Part shown: piece after piece, positions 1 through 12,346 of the stretch
Layout: each line of letters opens with the position of its first letter
Numbering within the stretch: the stretch's first letter is position 1
NCBI GenBank assembly: GCA_947846985.1
Contig: CANTUZ010000002.1
Span: forward strand, 61,770,563-61,834,562
Reading direction: 5' to 3'
DNA length: 64,000 bases
From: Fratercula arctica
Taxonomy: Eukaryota > Chordata > Aves > Charadriiformes > Alcidae
Made by a program: the position numbers and the translations under genes
The notes under the pieces: model-generated
What the model saw: the letters and a program-made list of their open reading frames with translations, nothing else
What the model was told of the DNA's origin: nothing
Databases searched by the model: none

Positions 1-1858
1 CTCCCCTGGTTTTGTGCAGAATAAGGCTGTCTTCAGCATATAATAAGTTCTGAACTCTGGATCTAGACAGCTATTCAGAGCTGCTACATGGGAGGCCTGC
101 TTTTAAGATAATATTCTGCAGGAATATTATTTCCTCAGCAGCAGGAAATTTCAAGTGGCATAGAATCCTTGTGGTACAAAGAGGGTAGATACATGCGTTT
201 TCACTAGCAAGCTGTATTTCAGCCATGGATTGATTGCCTGTGTATATTCATAGGGAAGAAGGGAAAAAGGGCGATGACATAATTTCAGATCCTATGGATC
301 TGCCAGTGGGCGACAATCCAAACTTTGATTTGTTGGTGAAGGATATTTGGGCAGGTTTCTTTTATTTCTTTGGGATCTGTTCTAATGTTTGTCAACTGCT
401 CTCAATGATGTGATCAATGAAGCTTTGAGAAATAGATACTGGGAGTGCCTCCATTTAAATCCAATAAATTTAGGATTTGTTCTAACACTGATCTTCTGCT
501 ACAGCAGGCATTTAGGCTGAAACTATAAGCATGACATATATGCTAAAGTTCATAAGATTACCATGGGTTTCACTACTGATATTAGTGGAGCGTTAACAGA
601 GGGACAGGACTGAAATATCAGAAAGGACCAAAGCATAATCTTCAGATTCTTGTATTGCTACTCAAATGCTTCCCTGCTCTGAATCTCAAAACCTAATCCA
701 AATAGGTTTCTGCTTTGTCAACCTCCTCATGTCTAGTATGGGAGACACTAAAAACCACTGAGTTACTAGACGAATGTATGGTTCTTCAGATGAAATGTTC
801 TCTCATTCGCCTCCCTACCATACTCACCTCAGAGTATACATGCCCAAATCAGACTTCATAGAGGAGGAGCTAAAGACTGGCCAACAGGTATTGCTTTTCA
901 AATCCAAAAATTATATTCTTCACCCAGGATGTAGAAACATCTTATCCCTCCTCTACATCAGACAGGGTTAGGATTTGAGCACTGGCCTCCCACATCCTAG
1001 GAGAAGGGTTGTAGGCTCTCAGCTGACTCCAGAAGCTGCTCATGTCTTGAGGACCCACAAGATGGTACTAGGTGCCTAACTATATTGATGGATATAAATT
1101 GCCTGCCTTTTTCTCTCTCACTCCTCCTTCATGCCTCCTTGCTCAGTGTTAGACTTTGTTAAACCTATTTTTACACTACTTGATGTTCCTTTCATATTGT
1201 GTAGCTGTGGTATATCAAAACTGTCATGTCCAATATAGTAGAAATAATTCCCTTGGGCTTCATTGTACCTAAATCACCATTCAAGATTTAGCCTGAAATT
1301 AACAGAACTATTCAGAAATGGAATGTCAATAGCAATTCCTCAATTGTTAAAGAAATGGGGGGCATACTGGGGAAATCACATTAATACTGAATTTGGATGC
1401 ATTTTGGTTTCATTGCAAATTGCAGTCCCAATTTCTTACCAATGGGAGAATACGTGAAAAAGTCTGTGTCAAAATAAGTGGCATCAGACTGTCTCCGACA
1501 ATAAATTTAACCTAACTTAAATAACCTTAGCCTAATTCTGTCTTCATAATAAATAAACTATTCTTTGATTTATACAACTACCATACATTCAGAGCCACTA
1601 CAATGTCACAGCCATGGTCAATGAAGAATCAGGTTGTCAAGCACGAATATGTGACTTAGGAGACATTGATTGTATCCCTGACTTTACACTGTAAATCTGG
1701 TCAATTCACTTTCAGTGTTGTATTTTCCAAAGAAAATTGCAGACACTTAATTTTTAATGGGCACAAAAAGCTCAAGAGCCAAAGTAACTGATACACATAT
1801 GTATGTGTGTATATATATATACACGTATAACACTTTTTTCTTTTCCTCTTTCTTAATT
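1..1858. other. Unannotated AT-rich DNA
   Basis: No gene or recognisable transposon was seen. Open frames here (for example 774-971 and 1263-1457) are under 70 codons, have no domain and no convincing splice sites, and look like chance openings. The only structured element is a TA/TG-rich simple repeat just before the CR1 element. Confidence 0.6.
1791..1830. repeat. TG/TA alternating simple repeat
   Basis: The run alternates pyrimidine and purine (ACACATATGTATGTGTGTAT, then six TA steps, then ACACGTAT). It ends about 30 bp before the 5' truncation point of the CR1 element. Such tracts are common microsatellites and can flank LINE insertion points. Confidence 0.75.
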
Positions 1859-3828
1859 ACCAGATATCTGCTGGGAATACAATACGGCTGAGAGGGAGCA
1901 ACCTAGGAGGTCCCTGGAGTGTGTTGAGGATAACTTCCTGACACAACTGGTGAGGAAGCTGAATAGGGAAGGGGCCCTGCTAGACTTGTTGCTTGTAAAC
2001 AGAGAAGGACTTGTGAGGGATCTGGTAGTTGGAGGCTGTCTTGGGCACAGCAAGACTGGGGTGGGGTGGGTGTGTGTGTCAGCAGAACTGCCTCATTTGA
2101 CTTCCAGAGGGTGGACTTTGGTCTTTTTAGGAGCTTGGTTGACAGAGTCCCTTGGGAGGCATTCCTGAAGGGCAAAGGAGTCCAGGAAGGCTGGACGTTT
2201 TTCAAGAAGGAAATTTTAAAGGTACAGGAGCAGGCTGTCCCCATGTGCCAAAAAATGAGGCATCAGGGAAAAAGACCGGCCTGGCTGAACAGAGAGCTAT
2301 GGTTGTTACTCAGGGGAAAAAGGAGAATTTATGGCCTTTGGAAGAAGAGACGAGCCACTCAGGAGGACTGCAAAGATGTTGTGAGGCTATGTAGGGACAA
2401 AATTCCAAGGGCCAAAGCCCTGCTAGAACTTAACCTGGCTTCTGATGTTAAGGACAATAAAAAAAGTTCCTATGAATACAATAGCAATAAAAGGAGGACT
2501 AAGGGCAACCTCCATGTTTTATTAGATGGGGGTGGAAACATAGTGACAACAGCTGAGGAAAAGGATGAGGTTCTTAACATCTTCTTTGCCCCAGCCCTTA
2601 GCAGTAGGACCAGATGTTTGCTGAGTACCCAGCCCCCTAAGCTAGTAGATAGGGGTGGGGATCAGAATGAAACCCCCATAATCTAAGGGGAAATGGTGAG
2701 GGACATGCTACAGCACCTAGACATACACAAGTCTATGGGGTAAGATGGGATCCACCTGAGGGTACTGAATGAGCTGGCAGAAGTGCTCACCAAGCCACTT
2801 TCCACCATTTATCAGCAGTCCTGGCTAACCAGGGAGGTTAGCAAATGTGATGCCCAGCCATAAGAAAGGCCAGAAGGATGATCTGGGGAACTACAGGCCT
2901 GTCAGTCTGACCTTGGTGCCTGGGAAGGTTATGGAATAGATCATACTGAGTGCCATTATGTGGCACATGCAGGACAACCAAGTGATCAGACCCAGTCAGC
3001 ATGGGTTCAAGAAAGGCAGGTCCTGCTTGACAAACCTGATCTCCTTCTATGACAAAGTGACCCACTTGGTGAATGAGGGAAAGGCGGTGGATGTTGTTTA
3101 CCTGGACATTTAGTAAAGCCTTTGACACCATTTCCCACAGCATTTTCCTAGAGAAACTTGTCGCTCACAGCTTTGGACAAGTGTACTCTTCTCTGGGTAA
3201 AAAAATGTCTGTAAGGCTGGGCCCAAAGAGCAGTGGTGAATGGAGTTAAATCCAGTTGGCGGCTGGTCACAAGTGGTGTTCCCCAGGGCTCAGTATTGGA
3301 GCCAGTTCACTTTAATATCTTATCAACAACCTGGATGAGGGGATCAAGTGCACCCTTACTAAGTTTGCAGACTACACCAAGCTGGGCAGGAGTGTCAACC
3401 TGTTTGAAGGTAGAAAGGCTCTGCAGAGGTATCTGGACAGGCTGGATCGATGGGCCGAGGCCAATGGTATGAGGTTCAACACGGCCAAGTGCTGGGTCCT
3501 CCACTTGGGTCACAACAACCCCATGTAGCGCTACAAACTTAGGGAAGAGTGGCTGGAAACATGCCCAATGGAAAAGGACCTGGGGGTGTTGGTCGACAGC
3601 CAGCTGAACATGAGCTAGCAGTGTGCCCAGGTGGCCAAGGTGGCCAACAGCATCCTGGCCTGTATAAGAAACAGCGTGGCCAGCAGGACGAGGAAAGTAA
3701 TCATCCCCCTGTTCGCAGCGCTGGTGAGGCTGCACCTTGAGTGCTGTGTTGAGTTTTGGGCCCCTTATTACAAGAAAGACACTGAGGTTCTGGAACAAGT
3801 CCAGAGAAGGGCAACAAGGCTGGTTTAG
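1859..3828 (+). pseudogene. CR1 ORF2 remnant (endonuclease end and reverse transcriptase)
   Basis: In functional CR1 this protein nicks target DNA and reverse-transcribes the element RNA. In order, the frames show the end of the endonuclease domain (GALLDLLLVNREGLV-like, from about 1950), a linker rich in basic residues (2066-2686, the longest open piece, 206 codons), then reverse-transcriptase blocks: GNYRPVSLT near 2890, SQHGFKKGRSCLTNL near 2995, a frameshifted DFSKAFD block near 3105, and GVPQGSVL near 3275. The catalytic FADD motif near 3360 reads FADY, so one metal-binding Asp is lost. In-frame stops include TAA at 3212-3214 and TAG at 3616-3618. The frame switches several times. It cannot make a working enzyme. 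Confidence 0.9.
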
Positions 3829-4020
3829 AGAAGTCTTATGAGGAGCAGCTGAGGGAACTGGAGTTGTTTAGTCTGGAGAAATGGAGGCTGAGGGAAGACC
3901 TTATCAGTCTCTACAACTATCTGAAAGGAGGTTGTAGAGAGTTGGGGGTTGATCTCTTCTCCTAAGTAACAAGTGATAGAATAAAGGGAAATGGCCTCAA
4001 GTTGCACGAGGAGAGGTTTA

Positions 4021-4077
4021 GATTGGATATTAGATTGGATTTTATTTGGATATTGGATTTTAGATTGGATATTATTT
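4021..4077 (+). repeat. Short degenerate repeat at CR1 duplication junction
   Basis: Directly after copy A reaches its GGTTTAGATTGGATATTAG position, that phrase is repeated imperfectly about four times (variants of ATTGGATATTAG and ATTGGATTTTA). Copy B then starts at 4078. The phrase belongs to the CR1 sequence itself (copy B has it at about 4738-4750), so the junction repeat was probably made by slippage or template switching there. Confidence 0.8.
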
Positions 4078-4958
4078 GACAACACCAAGTTAGGTGGGAA
4101 TGTCGACCTGCTTGAGGGTAGAAAGGCTTTGCAGAGGGATCTGGACAGGCTGGATTGATGGGCTGAGGCCAATGGTATGAGGTTCAACAAGACCAAGTGC
4201 TGGGTCCTCCACTTGGGTCACAACAACCCCATGCAGCGCTGCAGGCTTGGGGAAGAGTGGCTGGAAACATGCCCAATGGAAAAGGACCTGGGGGTGTTGG
4301 TCGACAGCTGGCTGAATGTGAGCTAGCAGGGTGCCCGGGTGGCCAAGGTGGCCAACAGCATCCTGGCCTGTATCAGGAACAGTGTGGTGAGTAGGACTAG
4401 GGAAGTGATCGTCCCCCTGTACTCAGCACTGCTGAGGCCACATCTTGAGTGCTGTGTTGAGTTTTGGGCCCCTCATTACAAGAAAGACACTGAGGTCCTG
4501 GAACAACTTCAGAGAAGGGCAACGAGGCTGGTGAGGGGTTTAGAGAACAAGTCTTATGAGGAGCGGCTGAGGGAACTGGAGTTGTTTAGCCTGGAGAAAA
4601 GGAGGCTGAGGGGAGACCTTCTCGCTCTCTACAATTACCTGAAAATTGGTTGTAGCGAGGTGGGGGTTGGTCTCTTCTCACAAGTGACAAGCGATAGGAC
4701 AAAAGGAAATGTCCTGAAGTTACGCTGGGGGGGTTTAGACTGGATATTAGGAAAAACTTCTTCACAGAAAGTGTTATTGAACATTGGACCAGGATGCCCA
4801 GGGAAGTGGTGGAACCACCATCCCTGAAGGTATTTAAAAGACAGGTAGACGTGATTAGGGACGTGGTTTAGTGGTGGTTTTGTCAGTGTTGGGTTGCTGG
4901 TTGGACTCAATAATCTTAAAGTTCCCTTCCAACCTAGATGATTCTATGATTCTATGAC
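4078..4958 (+). mobile_element. Second copy of CR1 3' region (copy B)
   Basis: It aligns with 3370-4033 over about 670 bp and then adds the remaining 3' coding end ([19 protein letters not shown], shifted in frame) and the CR1 3' untranslated tail. Copies A and B share details absent from the 25 kb copy, such as AAAGACACTGAGG (25 kb copy: AAGGACATTGAGG). That favours tandem duplication over two independent insertions. Both carry the in-frame TAG (here 4324-4326). Copy B keeps one 162-codon open piece at 4339-4827. Confidence 0.85.
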
Positions 4959-5748
4959 TTAATTCTCAACTGGAGGGAGGTGAATTTAGATTGAGCAATG
5001 TCAGGAGCTGAATAACATTAAATAATAGGGTCCTGTTCCAAACAACATAATACAGATTTTCAGAAACAAATACTTTAAATCTGTATCATCCCTCATTTGA
5101 CTTGCACAGAAAATGGCTTCATTGATTTTGAAATAAACAGGTTTACTGACGTAGCAAGTTATACAGAGCCAGACAGCACTGATACATCAATACCCAGTGC
5201 ATGGACAAACCTGTACCTCATCAACTGCCTTCTTAGGACTGTTTCACTAGCCAGAAGTATTGTAATATAGATGAAAATTTAAGCAGAAAATGCACGTCCT
5301 CATTCAAAATAATCATAAACAAAGTTTTTAAAAGAAGAAATACTGGTATTTTAAAGTCAGGAGTGAGTTAATCCTGTCAATGTAGATATTTAGAAAATCC
5401 AAATACCATGCAAGGAGCCTAAAATAATGTCTGGGGATTTTACTTTTCTTTTTTTTTTTTTAATACTAGAGATTGGAGGAAAATGAGTTAGAACAATGAC
5501 ACCCTTGAGATTACAGATGGGTATTGTTTCCCTTTGAAAAATGCATAACTGCATGGAAGTGGAACGAAAGGGTGTTAAATTGGAAAAGCTAAATTGGAAT
5601 CTCAATTTTGAGAAGCAAGATTCTCTGTGCTGACAGATCAAGAGCACTGCTTTTCAGCAAATAAGTGGCAGAAGCAGCCTGCATAAAGAAGTATACATCC
5701 AAGCAGAATTAGTTAAGCATAATTTTGAATTCAATGTTATGCTGAGTT

Positions 5749-5780
5749 AAAAAAAAAAAAAAAAAGAAAGAAAAAAAAAG
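5749..5780. repeat. A-rich simple repeat
   Basis: A run of A interrupted by two GAAAG steps. There is no transposon body upstream that would make it a retroposon tail. Confidence 0.8.
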
Positions 5781-7036
5781 CTGTGGATAAAAGTATGCAA
5801 GAATCGGATCCTCAGCTGCTATAAACACAGGCAGATCTATGAAGTCAGTGAATCTCTTCCAGCTTTCACCAACTGAGGATGTGACCCATAATCACCAGAC
5901 AAGAATCAACTGGCCATATGCTTCAGTGATTGAATTTTCAGGTGGTAGAATGACAAGAGCTATAAAGTAATAAATTCATTTTTTTCCTTGTTTGCTCTTC
6001 ACAGAAGACTCTGACTGCCATATAATTTGAAGCATTATTAAAGATCTCTAATGACTTTGCATTTCTCTGTGAGAGAGATGAAAACAAAGCTGCAATATAA
6101 ACTCAGGTTCTGTGACAGCATGTATATAGTAAATTTACACTACATGGTGGAACTTCTGTACAATAATTTTTTGGTTGACCACTGAAGTTTTGGAGGTTTA
6201 TGGCTCATAATGCTTCTTCTCATTGAATTGGAGTTATACAGGAAAACAAGAATCTGGCCACACAGTCAACAGGGGGCTTTCTGTGGAGTTAAATAACTAT
6301 CAGATCAAACCTGAAATGTATTTTGCAGGGAACAAGATTAGATACTGTCAATAAGCATAGTCTTCACTGCTTAAATTACATACAGGATTGAACCAGTTTA
6401 TGCTGGTTTGTCTTGTTTGTATAGTACTTTTCAGCAAATCCCCAGTAAAAATGTGAAGCTACGTACCCCATACTGTATTGAAATTTTCACATTTGATTTT
6501 TCCCTTTCATCATATTATAAGTTATGGGTGTTTTAAGTCCCTTTTGTTTCTTCCCTAACTTCCACACACCGTTTTCTTCCTCCCTTTCACAGCATTTCCA
6601 GAACTAGTTATTCTGGAAATAATGATCCACATCATTGGTATGATTGGAATTCAGTGACTTCCATAAGCCTAGAGATAAACAAATATATTCCAGCTCACCA
6701 TTTATTCCATGGTCAGTGAAACATCACAGTATATGTGATAAGTTATCCAGTTTATACATTTGGTATAAAGGTGGAAAATACCCACCCACATAACAGGAGG
6801 AACAAGTGTGGGACTGAGAGACATAACCATTTCCATGATGTATGTCCAAAGATATTCTACTCCAAGGAGGAAGAGACTCCAAAGACTTTGACGGTGTGGC
6901 CGTCTTAGCCCATCAGACTCTGAGACATGCTTCAGCACTAACTGTGATAAATTTTGAAGTCATTTTGCATGGTCTCCATGCTACTTCTATATTTTTTTTC
7001 CTTGTCAAGGATAAAACAAAACTTTCTGTCTCTGAT

Positions 7037-7063
7037 AAAAAAAAAAAAAAAGAAAAGAAAAAT
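7037..7063. repeat. A-rich simple repeat
   Basis: A homopolymeric A tract followed by GAAAAGAAAAATAAG. Simple low-complexity DNA. It sits inside a chance plus-strand frame (6842-7249) whose lysine run comes from it. Confidence 0.8.
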
Positions 7064-9271
7064 AAGAAGCTTGCAGCTTTCACGTGCTTTCTATTTGCTA
7101 GGGTTTTCCATTTACAGTGGATTTTGAGGAGCTATTTTTACTACTGTACTAGAAGCCATTTAAATATAAGACCAGAATATACTTTTCTTTTTTTTAAAAA
7201 AGCCTTTAAAAAATCCTTTTTCTCTCAGGAAATTCATTCTATGTCATAAGCTCTTCAGTTTATATCCTGAACTTCTACTTTTGACAAAATGGCTAATTCT
7301 TCTGGTTTCATCAAGCACTGGAAATAAGTTTCTTGATAAAATGTCTAAAGGCATAGTGGTTCCTATTTTCTCTGCCCCATAATAGAAAGCTTTGACCACT
7401 TCTCTCAGCTTTTGGCTTTCCCCATCATTTATAAACTTCAAACAGTCTTAACCCTGATGTCACCATTAAAGGAGAACTTAATTCTTGAATGTTAAGTTTT
7501 CCTTTAAAAGTAATCTAAATGTGCTGAAGGTTAAAAAGCTGACAATATACTAGTAAAAATAGCACCTTCCTCCTCAACAACTCTTTTCCTGGGTTACTTG
7601 AGGACAAATATGCTTATTTTCTTTCCACGTATACGTTTCCACATTTTTGAACAAAGCTTAAATTCAATGCTTTTTCATTCCTAATCAAAAATGATGAACT
7701 GTTCATTTGAAGGGCCAAATTCTGCCTTTAGTCATGTTAGAAACCGTTTTGCCAGTTGGCTTCTTCAGATCATAGGAATCTTTATTATAATAGCAATGCT
7801 TTAACAAGCAGAAAAAGACAGATATGTACCATAACTTTCCAGTTTGCAAGATAAAAATATACCAGAGATATATCTAGAAATAACACACTGTTGTAACTCA
7901 TGACAATTCAGCTTGTCAACTACAACCCAGCTTCATATAAAAAAAAATATGGAGAATTTGAAATATTGTATGAAGTAGTTTTTCAAGTATAACGAACAAA
8001 AGTCATTCTTATGCTTATTCTTACCAAATTTATGTCACAACAATGAAGAAACATGTTTTACTTTTTATGTCATTTTAAAATGAGGGAGATTTGGAGGAAA
8101 GAAGATATTTGCCACAGAAACTACTAGATGATCCTCTCCACAAAAAACATCTGTGGCTTGAGTGCTGCAGGGATTTGTTCCATGGCCTAAAACCTGGAAG
8201 ACATCCAACACCATCTGAGATGCCCAAAGATCCCACCCAGTCCCCAGACACTGCTTGAGACTGCAGGTCTCCCAAGATTTCTGTTCCTTCAATTGTATTT
8301 TCAATGTGTACTTCAACTGCAGAAACTAATGAGAGACATCTAACTTCAGTTGCCTTTCAGATTGCCAGCCAAGTTCCTACCTTGATAGCTCTACTGTGGA
8401 AATAAGATTTGCCCATGGTGAAAGGCACCGGCAACAATCACTTCAAGTTCATGGAAAGATCTACCCCTGAAGTATGTAGAATTAGGTTGCTTTAAGCATG
8501 GTACAAACATGCTGCATTATTTCAGAGTCCCACAGATTTGGGTAGGAATACAATCTTCCTTTCTTTCCTAACCAGTTTAAAAGGTTCATCTGAGAGATGG
8601 GTAAACAAAAAAAGATAGACAGACAGATGATAGTTTAATTGAAATTTAAATGGCACCACACACTTGGCTTTTGACATAGATACTGGAGACATGCCTGTAA
8701 AAGGTTTTGTTAAACAAGCAGTAGTCCCAAGTGCAAACCTAGCCTTCCTGCTTTCCCTTCTCCCTCCACAACAGGAGAAGGAGTTTTAAAAAGCTATTAA
8801 GTTACACTTGGAACTAACATTACAATTTTAAGTACTGGCTTTCTTGGAAGCCTGAAAAATACTATATGTCAAGTTATGCGGTGGCAAACTGCCGTGCTTT
8901 TCAAGTGACAGCAGTACCTCCTATCCTGCTCTCAATCAGTTTTCCACATTGACAGTCTGCTGCCAAATTCCATATGGAATAGACATTGTACAGCTAAAAT
9001 TATCTTCTGGGTTCTGGATCAAAGTGAGATGTTAGTGATTAATAACATTATTAGTGTGTTTAGCCATGCAATTTTCTCTTAATTTAATGAGATCATAATT
9101 AATTTACCTTAGCTTTTGAGTTGTAACATGTGTTTACCTACCAGTACATACATATTAAATTTGTCAGGTGTTCAAATACCAAAAGAATAGAAGTCATCTG
9201 AGTGCCTAAGAGACAGAGATCAAATTTTAATGCACACAGATATTGCTGGAGCTTTCAGCAGTAAGCCCTAC

Positions 9272-9712
9272 TGTTGTGGTTTAGGCCGAGTTGGCCAATG
9301 ACAGGAAACAAATGCTCTCCTCCACCTCTCACTCCAAGGAGAGGAAGAAGAGAGATAAAGAGATCTATGAGTTTAGAAAAAAATAAACTAATGAAATATT
9401 AATAATAAAATAAAAAGGAAATAATGAAATAGATACATCCTTAGACATCAGTCACTGAAGAAACAAAGAGAGATACTGAAGAAGAGCTAACCTGACCCTT
9501 TTGAGCCCTCAGCTTTTACACTGAGCATGGCAGATGGGATGGAATACCCTGTTTGTCAGTTTGGGTCACCTGACCTGTCCACTCCTCCCCACAAGTGCAA
9601 CCCCTCTACAGGGTAAAAAGCCAAATCAGCTGACCCTGGTTGCCAAAACAGGAGTGAGCAAGAACCTCTCACTGAACAGAAGGTTGGCTCTGCTCCATCC
9701 CACCCCTGGACA
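9272..9712 (-). mobile_element. Solo ERV LTR, minus strand
   Basis: Read on the minus strand it begins TGTCCAGGGGTGGGATGG at 9712 and ends GGCCTAAACCACAACA at 9272. It shares several blocks with the LTR at 58509-59230: AGAGCCAACCTTCTGTTCAG near the 5' end, GGGTATTCCATCCCATCTGC in U3, and TATCTATTTCATTATTTCC in R/U5. It lacks most of the roughly 150 bp between TATA box and polyadenylation region that the 58.5 kb copy has. Flanks read CCTAC on the left and CCTAT on the right, a plausible 5-bp target-site duplication with one mismatch. There is no internal retroviral sequence on either side, so it is a solo LTR. The TATA box is decayed (TGTAAAAG on the minus strand, 9513-9520). Confidence 0.85.
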
Positions 9713-12346
9713 CCTATGCTTCCCCTTTCAAATTACCATTTCATGGCACACGTACCTGTGCGCGTGTTCACATATTAATTGGCAGTTACAAATCAAAAGT
9801 TATTTTCATAAGAGGCAAGGTGGTAAGAATTTCCATGGGAACAGAGGATGGTGGTGGTATTACGTTTAAATCCTGCTGAGTCCAAGACACGCAATCTACA
9901 GTTGTCTGTATGCTGTCAGTTAACATTATTCTGCTTTTCAAAACATAGTGATCCTAGACTTTATAGTAAAGAGCATTGTGTTCTGAATAATGGTGAGCTA
10001 TTAAAGTGATACTTTTCCTGCCTGCTTCAGTAGCAAAGCTGAAAAGCATTTAGCTTTGAATTAAAAAAATAATCTGGTCATGGTTTACTGCAGTTGATAA
10101 AAATGCCTTTGAGACATCTAAATGGTTTCCATATTTATTTCAAGGTAAATTTGGGACAATACAATTTCTAAGGAATTGCGGTGATTGTGGACTTAAAATA
10201 TGCCTTTTGTCATACAGCATTTAGTAAAAGTACAATCTGATTAAGATGTGATTTGAGCCAACAAAAAATTGCTTTGTTATTCAACAATGTAGAATATGCA
10301 ATGATTCATACTTTAGGTGGTTAGTAACTTGGATAATACAGGATTCAAAAAAGCACTGATCATTTTTACTTGGCTAGCCTTCCCCAGTGCTACCAACTTT
10401 ATATTGCTAACATATTTCTCTTTGATTAGTTGAAAATTAAACAAACTGTATAAATTATGTTTACCTAGTTAATAAAATTTGGGATAAGTGTATGGAAAGG
10501 CTGTTGGAATTATTTTTGATAGTAGTGGTCACTGCCATGAAGTCATAGTAACAAAAAATTGAAAATATATTTTAATTTGGTGTTGAACTGGGCAAAAGGG
10601 ATCAAAGGCATATATGAACCTGGATTAAGTTGAGCAATAGGTCAGTTGTGAAAGGAAGGAAAGTAATAGTATAGAAGTGGTGAGAACAAAGCTTTGAAAA
10701 AGTGTTAAATAAAGCATTTTTCCAAAAGTGAAAGTGTTTACAGGTTTTTAATCATACTTTTTTGACTATTGACTCAAGTTGAAAGTTTTCATTTTTGAAG
10801 ATGAGGTAAAATTTAAGAAGAGGAAATAAGAAGGGTAGAAAAGATCTTTTAAATCTGAAAGTGAAATTTCCTATGTTAGGTCGAATGAAATATCATGGAC
10901 TAAAATAAAGTGTAAGAATTTTTTCTTTTTCCATCTACCCCAAGTCTTGGACTAAAAAATGATTTGGTCAAATATCAGACACCAGCCTAGCTCCTTTTTT
11001 GTTCCTTCCGTCATCCAGCCTCCAGGTTGGCAATCATTTCAATCCATATTTTGCTAATCTCTAAGTGAGTTAACTTTTTCTTTTTTAAACTGAGAATCAG
11101 TGATCTTCACTAGCAGACCTTGGTCAATAAAGTACATATGCCTTTCTCAGTAATTCTCTTTTGGGTTAGAATATTACTTTTCAGGGCTTGAGTGTGTCAA
11201 ATGATCACTGACAGTCCTCAAGAATAGTGCAGCTAGGGTTGCAAACACTGAGTAAGACTTACTCTATCTCTTCCTGTGTCTCAACCTTATAAGGAAGTGA
11301 GGGAATGTCTCCAGGTCGCCAGTGTTAGACCAGTTTATTTACACTGCATTCAGTAACCCTTGAACAGAGCTGGCCACAGGCAAACCTTCTTCAGGAATCT
11401 CAGATCAAACAAATTCCTGCACCCCAGAGAGCAAAATGAGTTATTGAGATGAAAGGGGAAAAAAATCTGCTGATGTTTGCTATAACAGCTTGCAATCATC
11501 CTATGTTGCATGCCCTTGAATACTGCAGGACCATGTATGACAATACCCACCTGAGGGCTCCTTCCATAGTACCAATACAGTGGATGTTGAATCACTAAGC
11601 AAGTATCTGAAAGGAAAGAGGAATCAGTAAGGTGTTTCCTTGAATTTTAATATATTATTTGTGGAAAATGGGAAGGAAGATTGCAACAGCAAGAACTGTG
11701 AGAATAGTGAAAATAGGAAGATGCTGTCTATAAGTAACTAAAAATAATGAATTGCTCTTAAAATGTTATTTTGAGAGGGCTGGTTCTGTAAAAATAGTGT
11801 GGTGACCACAAAATTGATTTCCTCTCCTCACTATGGATTTCCCTGACCTGAGACAATGTCCCCACGTTTCATTGTAAAGTTTCATTTGTTAGTATTATAT
11901 TGATAAATGATTAGATATTAAACATAGTATTAGATATTGTGGAATAGAACATGTTTCTCATCCATTTCTATAAGTTAAAAAAGTTTATAGTTAACATCCC
12001 TTAGTTATTGATTAAGCCTTTATAAACTTTTTTGTAATGAGGCATTAACATAACTTCCACTTGTTCCTCCCAAACCTTTGACAAATACATACATACAACG
12101 TACACAGCACAAAACAAAACAAAACAAAACAAAACAAAAACCCAAACAAAACCCAAACCAATTCTTGTTGGATAACTGGAACCACTTTTTTGGCAACATT
12201 ATGTCAATGACAGCTTGACAAAAACTGAACATACTTCATGACTGCAGGGTCTCTTTTGATTAAGACAGACTGTCTGGCTCAGCTAGAGGCTTGTAACTAG
12301 GACAGCTGTTATGAATGGAAGAAAGGGCATAAATAAAGAAGAGGTT
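9713..12346. other. Unannotated AT-rich DNA
   Basis: No gene seen. It contains an AAAAC-type microsatellite (listed separately). The frame at 11350-11595 (minus, 81 codons) has no recognisable domain. Confidence 0.55.
12111..12157. repeat. (AAAAC)n microsatellite
   Basis: Six clean AAAAC units at 12111-12140, followed by degenerate CCCAAACAAAACCCAAACC. On the minus strand it encodes a run of Phe, Cys and Leu in a chance frame (12020-12232). Confidence 0.9.

Larger units (their letters stand above)
1859..4958 (+). mobile_element. CR1 LINE, 5'-truncated, 3' third duplicated
   Basis: A non-LTR retrotransposon of the CR1 clade. It starts inside the ORF2 endonuclease domain, at a PDICW-like stretch, and runs through the reverse transcriptase to a typical CR1 3' end with TTCCAACCTAGATGATTCTA and repeated ATTCTATG at 4920-4958. 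The part from the reverse-transcriptase FADD-like motif to the 3' region occurs twice: copy A at 3370-4033 and copy B at 4078-4750. Only copy B carries the true 3' terminus. CR1 integrates by target-primed reverse transcription with frequent 5' truncation and no fixed target-site duplication, which fits the boundaries seen. Confidence 0.93.
4959..9271. other. Unannotated AT-rich DNA
   Basis: No gene or dated transposon was recognised. The stretch holds two A-rich simple repeats (listed separately). A 65-codon frame on the minus strand at 7244-7441 has a protein-like composition, but it starts at TTG, has no recognisable domain and no clear exon borders. Confidence 0.55.

Noticed and set aside
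2066..2686. 206-codon open frame as a possible cellular gene
   Set aside because: Its sequence is the linker between endonuclease and reverse transcriptase of CR1 ORF2, in line with the blocks before and after it.
3307..3798. 163-codon minus-strand frame
   Set aside because: It is the antisense shadow of CR1 ORF2; the same holds for 2838-3143, 3825-4196, 4635-4910, 25041-25265, 25583-25855 and 50689-51126.
6842..7249. 135-codon plus-strand frame
   Set aside because: Length is helped by an A-rich simple repeat encoding lysines; no domain, no splice sites, no sign of selection visible.
7244..7441. 65-codon minus-strand frame with protein-like composition
   Set aside because: It begins with TTG rather than ATG, has a stop just upstream, and no recognisable family.
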